Source: Streptomyces sp. NRRL WC-3549 (GTDB lineage: Bacteria; Actinomycetota; Actinomycetes; Streptomycetales; Streptomycetaceae). Taken from it: a DNA stretch of 6,577 nucleotides. Location of the stretch: assembly GCF_000721935.1 (NCBI RefSeq), contig NZ_KL585434.1:19339-25915 (forward strand), given 5' to 3'. Shown piece after piece: positions 1 to 4,644 of this stretch; within the stretch, counting starts at the first letter, position 1; each line of letters begins with the position of its first letter. The position numbers were made by a program, and so were the translations under genes. The notes beneath the pieces were generated by a model. The model did not search any database, was not told the DNA's origin, and worked only from the letters and a program-made list of their open reading frames with translations.

Positions 1-559
1 CCGCGGTGGCGATGACACCGCGCCGTGAGCAGGTGGCGAGAGCGGGGAAGTCCGGCCGGAGCGCGCGTACGGCCGCCTCGTCGGCCAGCTCGACCAGGAG
101 GTCGCCGACGCTCTCCCCGGTGTCGTGGACGGAACGGGGTTCCGCTCCGAGCGCGTCCGCCAGGCCGTGCGGGGCGGCGACCGGTGTCAGCGGAGCCGTC
201 GGGAAGTCCAGGGTGAGGGAGCCGTCCTGGTGGGCGGTGGTACGCAGGACGCCGGAGCGGCTCGCGAAGCGCACCGTGCCCTCCGCGAGGCCCGTGGTGT
301 GCAGGACATGGGCGGTGGCGAGCGTGGCGTGCCCGCAGAGGTCGACCTCGGTGGTGGGCGTGAACCAGCGCAGTGCCCAGTCGGCCTCACCGCCCTGCGG
401 GAGCCGGTGGGCGAAGGCGGTCTCCGACAGGTTGACCTCCGCGGCGACGCGCTGGAGGCGGTCGGGGGCGGGGAAGTGGTCGGAGTCGAGGAGCAGCACT
501 CCGGCGGGGTTCCCGGCGAAGGGCCGGTCGGTGAACGCGTCGACGATGCGGATCTTCAT
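1..559 (-). CDS. PhzF-family phenazine-biosynthesis-like isomerase/epimerase, N-terminal part (runs off the left edge)
   Basis: The ATG at 559-557 opens a frame that stays open to the window edge, giving about 186 residues of a family usually near 270-300. PhzF-family proteins have a diaminopimelate-epimerase-like fold and are cytosolic; PhzF itself isomerises a dihydro-hydroxyanthranilate in phenazine synthesis, but most members in actinobacteria have no known substrate. Seen here: the N-terminal signature DAFTDRPFAGNPAGV (residues 7-21), the NLSETAF motif (43-49) whose Glu46 corresponds to the catalytic glutamate of PhzF, and the RWFTPTTEVDLCGHATLA block (64-81). No phenazine gene is visible nearby, so a phenazine role is not supported. 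No good Shine-Dalgarno precedes the ATG; a leaderless start is possible. The family call is firm, the substrate unknown. Confidence 0.93.
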   Translation of the reverse strand, partial: MKIRIVDAFTDRPFAGNPAGVLLLDSDHFPAPDRLQRVAAEVNLSETAFAHRLPQGGEADWALRWFTPTTEVDLCGHATLATAHVLHTTGLAEGTVRFASRSGVLRTTAHQDGSLTLDFPTAPLTPVAAPHGLADALGAEPRSVHDTGESVGDLLVELADEAAVRALRPDFPALATCSRRGVIATA

Positions 560-566
560 GGCCCCG

Positions 567-597
567 ACCGTATGCCCGGGGCATTCGTGCGGTCCAA
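567..597 (-). promoter_or_regulatory. Candidate promoter of the PhzF-like gene, overlapping a 13-bp palindrome
   Basis: On the minus strand TTGGAC (597-592) is followed after 19 bases by TACGGT (572-567), a TANNNT-type -10 box. It lies 7 bases before the ATG, which would give an almost leaderless transcript. Between the boxes lies ATGCCCGGGGCAT (572-584), a perfect palindrome around one central base and a possible operator. The spacer is slightly long and no experiment supports this. Confidence 0.3.
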
Positions 598-703
598 GGC
601 CAATTCCGGGTGGTTGGCCTGTAGAGGGCCTGACGCCTTCGTGTATGGCCCACGGGCGGGGCCGGCGGCCGGATCGTCGGGTGCGGGGTGCCGGCGCCGG
701 ATG

Positions 704-727
704 GCAGGGCGCGGCCGCCGGCCCTGC
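704..727 (-). terminator. Hairpin downstream of the FGE-fold gene, possible terminator
   Basis: GCAGGGC (704-710) pairs perfectly with GCCCTGC (721-727) around a 10-base GC-rich loop that contains GCGGCCGC. It lies about 135 bases after the stop of the 862-1581 gene. There is no U-tract, as is common for actinobacterial hairpins, and GC-rich DNA makes such stems frequent. Confidence 0.35.
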
Positions 728-861
728 GCATCAGGCCCGGCTGGAGCGGCGGCGCGGGCTCCACAGGGAGCCGGACCGAGGTGTCGACGGGCAGTCCCCG
801 GCGCGGCCCGGCTCCCAGGTGGTCTGGTGCGCCGGCGGCGGGCCTTCCCGCACGGTGTGGA

Positions 862-1581
862 TCAGCGCCCGACGGAACGCGCGATGCGGAAACCCACGTC
901 GTCGACCTGGAACGTCGGGTGGCTGCGGCGCCGCGCGGAGGCCCGGCAGCTCCAGTGCTCGTCGAACCAGCCACCGCCACGGAGCACCCGGTAGGCGCCG
1001 TAGACCTCGGCGTCGTAGACGTCCCAGCACCAGTCCCAGACGTTGCCGAGCATGTCGTGAAGCCCCCACGCGTTGGGGCGCTTGCCGCCCACCTCATGGA
1101 GGCGTTCGTGCGAGTTGCCGCGGTACCAGCCGATCTCGTCGAGCGTCCCGTAACGGGGACCTGCGGTCCCGGCACGGCAGGCGTGTTCCCACTCGGCCTC
1201 GGTCGGCAGCCGGTACCCGTCTGCGGACGCGTCCCACTCGATGTCCTCGGCCTCGATGTCCTCGGCCTCGATGTCCTCTGCCTTGATGTCCTCGGCCTCG
1301 GTACGGAAGTGGTACGCGGGCGTGAAGCCGGCCGCTCGGGACAGGGCGTTGCAGAACCGCGCCGCGTCCCACCAGGAGACGCACTCGACGGGCAACCGGT
1401 CACCGAGGGCGGCACTCGGCCGCCGCCCTGTGGTCTGTGCGTACAACCCCTGGGTGACCGAGCACGCCGCGAGCTGGTAGGGCGCAAGCTCGACCGACCA
1501 ACTGCGTTGCGTCCGGCGGTCCGACAGTGTCACCCGCCCCGGCGGGATGGAGACCATCTCGTTCCCCGTCATCACGTCCAT
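862..1581 (-). CDS. FGE-sulfatase-domain (SUMF1-like) protein lacking one of the two catalytic cysteines
   Basis: A 239-residue protein with the formylglycine-generating-enzyme fold along its whole length: PYQLAACSVTQGLYAQ (34-49), VECVSWWDAARFCNALS (65-81), DGYRLPTEAEWEHACRAG (121-138), NAWGLHDMLGNVWDWCWD (170-187) and YRVLRGGGWFDEHWSCRA (197-214), ending in a complete VGFRIARS. True FGEs bind copper through two cysteines in the RGGxWxCxxxxC region. Here the first is Asp207 and only Cys212 is kept, so sulfatase maturation is unlikely; many fold members are oxygenases, binding proteins or pseudo-enzymes. Residues 95-114 are four copies of (E/K)AEDI encoded by a 15-bp tandem repeat. The start is uncertain: ATG 1581 has no Shine-Dalgarno but has a TANNNT box (TACGCT, 1596-1591) nine bases upstream, fitting a leaderless start; ATG 1557 is preceded by a GGGGAACG sequence. 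No partner gene is apparent. Confidence 0.9.
   Translation of the reverse strand: MDVMTGNEMVSIPPGRVTLSDRRTQRSWSVELAPYQLAACSVTQGLYAQTTGRRPSAALGDRLPVECVSWWDAARFCNALSRAAGFTPAYHFRTEAEDIKAEDIEAEDIEAEDIEWDASADGYRLPTEAEWEHACRAGTAGPRYGTLDEIGWYRGNSHERLHEVGGKRPNAWGLHDMLGNVWDWCWDVYDAEVYGAYRVLRGGGWFDEHWSCRASARRRSHPTFQVDDVGFRIARSVGR
1240..1299 (-). repeat. Four tandem 15-bp repeats inside the FGE-fold gene
   Basis: The plus-strand unit is GATGTCCTCGGCCTC: copies 1, 2 and 4 are identical, and copy 3 (1270-1284) has two changes (TCTGCCTT for TCGGCCTC at its end). On the coding strand each copy adds (E/K)AEDI. The unit is a multiple of three, so copy-number change keeps the frame. It lies in the loop just before WDASADGYRLPTEAEW, where relatives usually carry a short acidic segment. 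Confidence 0.95.
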
Positions 1582-1690
1582 GAGCAGGAGAGCGTACCGG
1601 AGCCCGGCGGGCGGAACCGCAGAGTTGTCGACGGCCGTCCTCGGCTGACGCGAATCCGCCGGTCACCCCGTCCCCCGTCGGCGCGGACGA

Positions 1691-1752
1691 GCGCCGGTCA
1701 TTCTCCGGGGTACTCGATCAGACGATCACCGGCACAACAGGTCAGCGCGGAC
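1691..1752 (+). repeat. Degenerate right-end-like transposon terminus
   Basis: Positions 1714-1752 align with 4499-4533, the right end of the intact element further on: TCGATCA, then ACG-TCAC-GGCACA, then GGTCAGCGCGGAC are shared in the same order, with two substitutions, a 1-base and a 3-base insertion. A GGTCA-type unit 20 bases further in (1696) matches the phasing of the subterminal repeats, and another GGTCA occurs at 1661. The match runs 8 bases past the terminal CA of the intact element, so either the two share a target or the true end lies further out. No gene of this older element remains to its left. Confidence 0.6.
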
Positions 1753-1757
1753 GTCCC

Positions 1758-1827
1758 GTGTCAGCGATCACGGACCGATTGCCACCGAAGGTGGACCACC
1801 GCCGGATGGTGACAGCAAGATGGACCG
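1758..1827 (+). repeat. Degenerate left-end-like transposon terminus (three subterminal repeats)
   Basis: Three units follow each other: 1758-1777, 1778-1798 and 1807-1827. The middle unit begins ATTGCCACCGAAGG, identical to the second unit of the intact left end at 3555. The spacing (21, then 29 bases between unit starts) nearly equals that of the intact end (21, then 30). Units end in GGACC where the intact element has TGATC, so this is a sister family rather than a copy. It starts 5 bases after the right-end-like array. Confidence 0.6.
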
Positions 1828-1967
1828 CGGCGGGTCAGCCTCGGGCCCGTTGCGCCCCCTCCGGCTGCCCTCTCGGCTCTCGCGGGGGTCGTGCCGAGGC
1901 CTGATTCTCGGCCCTCGGGCCGAACAGCGACCTGGAGGGCCGGCGAGCGTGCGAGAGACAAGGACAC

Positions 1968-2714
1968 TTGACGCGCTGGGTGCAGCGCCAGGGAGATCCC
2001 GGGGTCAGGGAGGAGGCGCGGCGGCACGCCGCCGATCCCACCGTGCACGGCGAGTGGGGCACGTTCCGCGACATGATGGCTCAGGCGGGCTTCCCCGACG
2101 ACGTCACGGACGCCGCCTGGCAGCTCGTCCTTGGCGGCATCGCCGAGCAGGGACAGCTCAACGACGAGGCCATGGCGAGGTACGCCGACCGTCAGGAACA
2201 GCGCGACCATCGCGCGTCGAACAGCTGGTACCAAGAGCTGGTGAAGCTCATCGGCGACTACCTGGAGATCAACACGCCGACGCCGGCTCTCTGGTCGGGC
2301 GGCAGGCAGATCAGCGACTACGCCCTTGCCAAGGGCCACACCCCCTTGGAGTCCACCCCCTTCGGGGGCGTGGTCGACAAGCTGACCTTGACCTCGGACT
2401 GGATGCTCAAGACGCCGATGTGGAACGTCTTGTCCAAGGCCTTCGTGAACCATGCCCGAGGCCCCGTCCACATCTTTCTGCGGGCGTACAACCCCGACAG
2501 CGTCCTCATCGCGCAGGAGGTTCCGCAACTACGCGTGGTCATGGCGCTCAACCCGGCGGTGCAGCTCATCTGGCACCCGGTGTACGCCACGGCCGACGGA
2601 CCTCCTGGACCAGGACGGCGTCGTCGGCGACCAGGAGGAGGTCGTCCAGGACGGACGGGATGGGAAACCGGCCGGCGACGCCGTCGGCAATGGTGTCGGT
2701 CGAGTCGGTGGTGA
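1968..2714 (+). CDS. ADP-ribosyl cyclase/CD38-like NAD-cleaving domain protein, probably truncated at both ends
   Basis: The frame is open from 1905 to the stop at 2712. The only starts near the front are TTG 1968 (AAGGA three bases before it) and GTG 1980, so the original N-terminus may be lost to the transposon ends upstream. Residues from TTG 1968: a charged helical region (1-100), then a domain whose order matches CD38: PALWSGG (Trp109, like Trp125), TPLESTPFGGVVDKLT (Glu128 and Asp137, like Glu146 and Asp155), MWNVLSKAF (Trp152, like Trp189), GPVHIFL, and SVLIAQEVPQL (Glu184, like catalytic Glu226). These enzymes cleave NAD to cyclic or free ADP-ribose plus nicotinamide; bacterial versions are found as C-terminal domains of secreted polymorphic toxins. 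Native-looking sequence ends at residue 211 (position 2600); the last 37 residues are an Arg-rich read-through of dehydratase antisense. No immunity gene or signal peptide is seen. The domain call rests on remembered motifs, not a search. Confidence 0.6.
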   Translation: MTRWVQRQGDPGVREEARRHAADPTVHGEWGTFRDMMAQAGFPDDVTDAAWQLVLGGIAEQGQLNDEAMARYADRQEQRDHRASNSWYQELVKLIGDYLEINTPTPALWSGGRQISDYALAKGHTPLESTPFGGVVDKLTLTSDWMLKTPMWNVLSKAFVNHARGPVHIFLRAYNPDSVLIAQEVPQLRVVMALNPAVQLIWHPVYATADGPPGPGRRRRRPGGGRPGRTGWETGRRRRRQWCRSSRW

Positions 2715-3376
2715 CGACGCGCCGGTGGCGCCAGGAGTGTGTCAGCGCCGGGGCTCCCAGCGGCTGAACGCAGATCACCTCGACCCGGGCGCCAAGGCCT
2801 TCACCACATGACCCACACCGGTGGCCAGCGCCCCGCCGCCGAGAGCGATCAGGACGGCGTCGAACGACGGCACGGCATCCACCAGTTCCACGCCGATGGT
2901 GGCCGCGCCCTCGCAGGTCTCGATGTCCAGGCTGTCCTCGACCAGCCAGATGCCCGCACCGCGCGCGATGGCCGCGGCCCGCTCGCGCACCAACTCTTGG
3001 TCGCCGCCCACCAGTTCCAGCCTGGCGTCCAGCGCGCGGATGCGATCGGGCTTGGCCCGAGTCGCGAAGCGCGACGCCACGACGGTGACGTCGAGCCCCC
3101 GGCCGCGACCGGACCAGGCGAGGGCCTGGCCGAGGTTGCCCGCGCTCGCGCACACCACGGCTCGCGAGCCGTCATCGGCGAGCTGGCTGGCGACCAGCTC
3201 GGTGCCGCGGGCCTTGAAGCTGCGGACCGGGTTCGCCGTCTCGAGCTTGATGCTCACCGCCCATCCGAGAGGGGCTCCAGTGCCTCGCAGCGGTACAGCG
3301 GAGTATCGGGGAACATCGGGTCGATCACCCGGCGAGCCGCTCGGATCCGAGCAATGCCGAGGCGCGTCTCCTGCAC
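2602..3376 (-). pseudogene. Threonine-dehydratase-like PLP enzyme pseudogene: two frameshifts, C-terminus lost
   Basis: The fold-type II PLP enzyme is spread over three frames. Frame 1 runs from about GTG 3376 to about 3262 (ARRVIDPMFPDTPLYRCEALEP). A missing base near 3262-3270 shifts to frame 2, which carries SIKLETANPVRSFKARG (PLP lysine codon 3215-3213), ASAGNLGQALAWSGRGRG and the glycine loop IALGGGALATGVGHVVKALA. A second missing base near 2785-2800 shifts to frame 3: ARVEVICVQPLGAPALTHSW, TDSTDTIADGVAGRFPIP, LDDLLLVADDAVLVQE. Homology stops at about 2602, where relatives continue roughly 60-70 residues; the frame then runs into unrelated sequence to a stop at 2566. Family members deaminate threonine or serine. 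Two frameshifts plus truncation make it almost certainly non-functional. Sequencing error could explain one frameshift but not the missing tail. Confidence 0.88.
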
Positions 3377-3522
3377 GACACGGCAGCCTGGCGCCGCCGA
3401 CTGACGCTTCACGAGTAATTGTCGAAGCCTGCTGGACAGGCAATCGGCCCGTCTTCGCCCGACACGGACTTCGATGGCCTCAGCTTCAGTGACAACCGAC
3501 CCGGGATCGCTGTCACGCGTCA
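3377..3522. other. Remnant sequence between the dehydratase pseudogene and the transposable element
   Basis: The minus-strand frame of the dehydratase N-terminus stays open through here and into the element's left end (to 3592), but the protein it would encode has no recognisable motif. This is probably the former upstream region of the dehydratase gene or a relic of another gene. A short imperfect inverted repeat surrounds 3512-3531 (GTCACGCG and CGCGGTGAC). Confidence 0.4.
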
Positions 3523-3528
3523 GCGCGG
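3523..3528 (+). repeat. Probable 6-bp target-site duplication, left copy
   Basis: GCGCGG directly precedes the TG terminus of the element; the same six bases directly follow its CA terminus at 4526-4531. The direct repeat extends to GTCAGCGCGG (3519-3528 and 4522-4531), but the first four of those bases lie inside the right terminus. GCGCGG is nearly self-complementary, so an imperfect extension of the inverted repeat is an alternative reading. Confidence 0.6.
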
Positions 3529-3605
3529 TGACCTGTGCCAGTGAACGTTGATCGATTGCCACCGAAGGATGATCAACGTTAGTTTGTGCCACAGAAGGTT
3601 GATCA
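3529..3605 (+). repeat. Left end: 33-bp terminal inverted repeat plus three phased subterminal units
   Basis: The terminal repeat covers 3529-3561. Units of 21 bases start at 3534, 3555 and 3585 and fit TGCCAnnGAAnGnTGATC; the third reads TGCCACAGAAGGTTGATCA. Unit starts are 21 and 30 bases apart, close to two and three helical turns, so binding proteins would lie on one face of the DNA. Confidence 0.85.
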
Positions 3606-3677
3606 TTCGGTGTACAGGTAGGCCGGGGGCGCGGTCGACGGCGGAAGGCGACGCAGCCCCGATAGAAGATCGTCGCC

Positions 3678-3701
3678 GCTGTCCCGTCTCATCGGAGGTT
3701 G
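3678..3701 (+). repeat. Inner 24-bp inverted repeat, left copy
   Basis: It begins GCTGTCCCGTCTCATCGGAG and is the reverse complement of 4388-4411 except for one base (23 of 24). It contains the last codons and the stop (3689-3691) of the DinB-family gene. It is separate from the outer terminal repeats. Confidence 0.85.
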
Positions 3702-4291
3702 GGCGGTCTCAGCGAGTCTTGAGCGCGGTGGGTGTCGGCCGCCGCCTGGATGCGGGCGTGATGTTGCTGCCACTTGGCATCGTCGCCGAAGCCGTCGTGA
3801 TCTGGTCCGGCTTTGCCGTCGATGAGCTCTCGCAGGACATCGGCGTGGCCAGCATGCTGGGCAGTCTCGGAGACCATGCGAACGAGCAGCACGCCCAAGG
3901 TGGTGGCCCGGCGGTCTTCGGGCCAGTGCGGCACCTGGCCCGGGGTTTCGAGTGCGAGATCCGTGATGGTTCGGTCGGCATGCGCGCAGGCACGTTGATA
4001 GAGCCCGATGATGTACTTGCTGGACTCAGCGGGCCTGGCCCACATGTCTGCGCCTTCCCAGATCGAACCGTCCTCGACCCAGGCCAGGGGCTCTGGTGCT
4101 GGCCGGTCGAACGATTCGCCGAGGTATCCGTACTCAAGGCCTGCCAGATGCTTGACCAAGCCCAGCAGGTTTGCGGCGGTGGGCGTCATGGGCCGGCGCA
4201 TGTCGTATTCGGTGAGTCCCTCCAGCTTGGAGAGCAGACCGGCCCGTCCTGCCTGCAGCTTGCCGTGCAGCTCCGCTTTGAGATCAGTCAC
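3689..4291 (-). CDS. DinB-superfamily DUF664 protein, predicted metal-dependent thiol transferase-like
   Basis: GTG 4291 is the chosen start because AAGGAGG lies five bases upstream and the family's typical N-terminus (TDLKAELHGKLQAGRAGLL) begins there; an upstream ATG (4414) would add unrelated sequence that crosses the inner inverted repeat. The protein has 200 residues, normal for DUF664. The four-helix DinB fold is shown by LEGLTEYDMRRPMTPTAANL (23-42), NLLGLVKHLAGLEYGYLG (41-58), ADMWA (81-85) and SETAQHAGHADVLRELIDG (141-159). His48, His146 and His149 match the expected metal-binding histidines. Relatives are bacillithiol or mycothiol S-transferases or lyases; many DUF664 members have no known substrate. 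It is the sole cargo of the 997-bp element, transcribed away from its right end, and by eye is less GC-rich than the flanking genes, which fits transfer. The C-terminal SLRPPNLR tail is encoded partly by the inner repeat. Confidence 0.9.
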   Translation of the reverse strand: MTDLKAELHGKLQAGRAGLLSKLEGLTEYDMRRPMTPTAANLLGLVKHLAGLEYGYLGESFDRPAPEPLAWVEDGSIWEGADMWARPAESSKYIIGLYQRACAHADRTITDLALETPGQVPHWPEDRRATTLGVLLVRMVSETAQHAGHADVLRELIDGKAGPDHDGFGDDAKWQQHHARIQAAADTHRAQDSLRPPNLR

Positions 4292-4387
4292 GTGGTCCTC
4301 CTTCAAGGATGAGGCCACCCAACCACGCGCCTGTGACAAGCAACCGGCGATGCGCCCGAGGCTGACGACGGCCGAACGCACCGTGCT

Positions 4388-4411
4388 CAACCTTCGATGA
4401 GACGGGACAGC
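4388..4411 (-). repeat. Inner 24-bp inverted repeat, right copy
   Basis: The partner of 3678-3701 with one mismatch. It lies about 100 bases upstream of the DinB-family start codon and six bases from the innermost subterminal unit of the right end. Together the two copies enclose 734 bp containing the whole DinB-family gene, as in a nested insertion or captured cassette. Confidence 0.85.
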
Positions 4412-4417
4412 CACCAG

Positions 4418-4525
4418 CGGTCATCCTCCACTGTCACAAACCCACAGGCAGTCAGTCCTAACTGGCACAGAAAGCAGTTGATCGCCCTTTGCTGGCAATC
4501 GATCAACGTTCACTGGCACAGGTCA
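4418..4525 (-). repeat. Right end: 33-bp terminal inverted repeat plus four phased subterminal units
   Basis: The terminal repeat covers 4493-4525. Read on the minus strand, units start at 4520, 4499, 4469 and 4438, i.e. 21, 30 and 31 bases apart, repeating the left-end phasing. The first is identical to the left-end unit; the second (ATTGCCAGCAAAGG), third (TGTGCCAGTTAGG) and fourth (TGTGACAGTGGAGGATGACC) are progressively diverged. Confidence 0.8.
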
Positions 4526-4531
4526 GCGCGG
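4526..4531 (+). repeat. Probable 6-bp target-site duplication, right copy
   Basis: GCGCGG follows the CA terminus and repeats 3523-3528. The bases after it (ACTAGG) do not match the left flank. The same GGTCAGCGCGGAC string also occurs at 1740-1752 beside the older right-end-like array. Confidence 0.6.
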
Positions 4532-4548
4532 ACTAGGTTCGCGGGGCC

Positions 4549-4577
4549 TTGTCGTTCGACACTTTCCGATATATCGT
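4549..4577 (+). promoter_or_regulatory. Candidate padR promoter with overlapping palindromic operator
   Basis: TTGTCG (4549-4554) and TATCGT (4572-4577, TANNNT type) are separated by 17 bases, a standard sigma-70-like layout. A perfect 10-base palindrome, CGATATATCG (4567-4576), covers the -10 box. PadR-family repressors commonly bind AT-rich palindromes in their own promoters, so autorepression is likely. The AT-rich core stands out in this GC-rich sequence. The transposable element ends only 24 bases before the -35 box. Confidence 0.55.
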
Positions 4578-4644
4578 TGAGCCATCGCGACGGATCAAAG
4601 ACAGGAGTCGCGACACGAACCGCACAATGGAGAGGAGCGCAGTC

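Larger units (their letters stand above)
560..861. other. Gene-free spacer between the two minus-strand genes
   Basis: No frame in this 302-base stretch reads like a protein; the open frames are arginine/glycine/proline-rich shadows of GC-rich DNA. It holds a hairpin at 704-727, the perfect palindrome CCGGCGCCGG at 691-700, and the candidate promoter of the PhzF-like gene at its left end. Nothing else is recognised. Confidence 0.6.
1582..1967. other. Gene-free stretch holding degenerate transposon ends
   Basis: No protein-like frame is seen. From left to right it holds the upstream region of the FGE-fold gene (about 1582-1650), a right-end-like repeat array (about 1661-1752), a left-end-like array (1758-1827), a short hairpin (TCGGCCC/GGGCCGA, 1908-1914 with 1917-1923), and from 1905 an open frame that continues into the cyclase-like gene without an ATG. 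Both arrays match the ends of the 3529-4525 element. Confidence 0.6.
3529..4525. mobile_element. Non-autonomous 997-bp transposable element carrying a DinB-family gene
   Basis: The termini are perfect 33-bp inverted repeats (3529-3561 and 4493-4525), beginning TGACCTGTGCCAG and ending CTGGCACAGGTCA. Adding the flanking GCGC-type bases the match is 37 of 38. Both ends carry subterminal repeats in mirror order, and GCGCGG flanks the element on both sides. TG...CA ends, several about 20-bp subterminal repeats and a 4-8 bp duplication are features of the IS21 family; this assignment is by architecture only. No transposase or ATPase gene (istA/istB) is present: the only coding region is the DUF664/DinB gene on the minus strand, so movement would need a transposase in trans. 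Perfect terminal repeats suggest a fairly recent insertion. It sits between the dehydratase remnant and the padR promoter. Confidence 0.78.

Noticed and set aside
6..1286. A 426-codon plus-strand open frame and other long frames over 1-1800
   Set aside because: They are Arg/Gly/Pro/Ser-rich with no motif and lie antisense to the PhzF-like and FGE-fold genes, whose conserved motifs are clear. Long spurious frames are expected at this GC content.
1240..1299. CRISPR-like short repeats
   Set aside because: The 15-bp units are directly adjacent without spacers, and lie in frame inside a gene. No CRISPR array or cas gene is seen in the window.
862..1581. A genuine formylglycine-generating enzyme that activates sulfatases
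   Set aside because: One of the two required cysteines is replaced by Asp and no sulfatase is near; only the fold is supported.
2005..2014. GGGAGGAGG as a ribosome binding site for the cyclase-like gene
   Set aside because: No start codon follows within a usable distance, and the bases read as VREEARRH in the open frame.
3548..4312. A 254-codon plus-strand frame across the transposable element
   Set aside because: It is antisense to the DinB-family gene, which has a strong ribosome binding site and conserved motifs. It is not a transposase: no DDE or helix-turn-helix motif is visible.
4292..4414. An N-terminal extension of the DinB-family protein to ATG 4414
   Set aside because: The added 41 residues have no family similarity and include the inner inverted repeat; GTG 4291 has AAGGAGG at the right distance.
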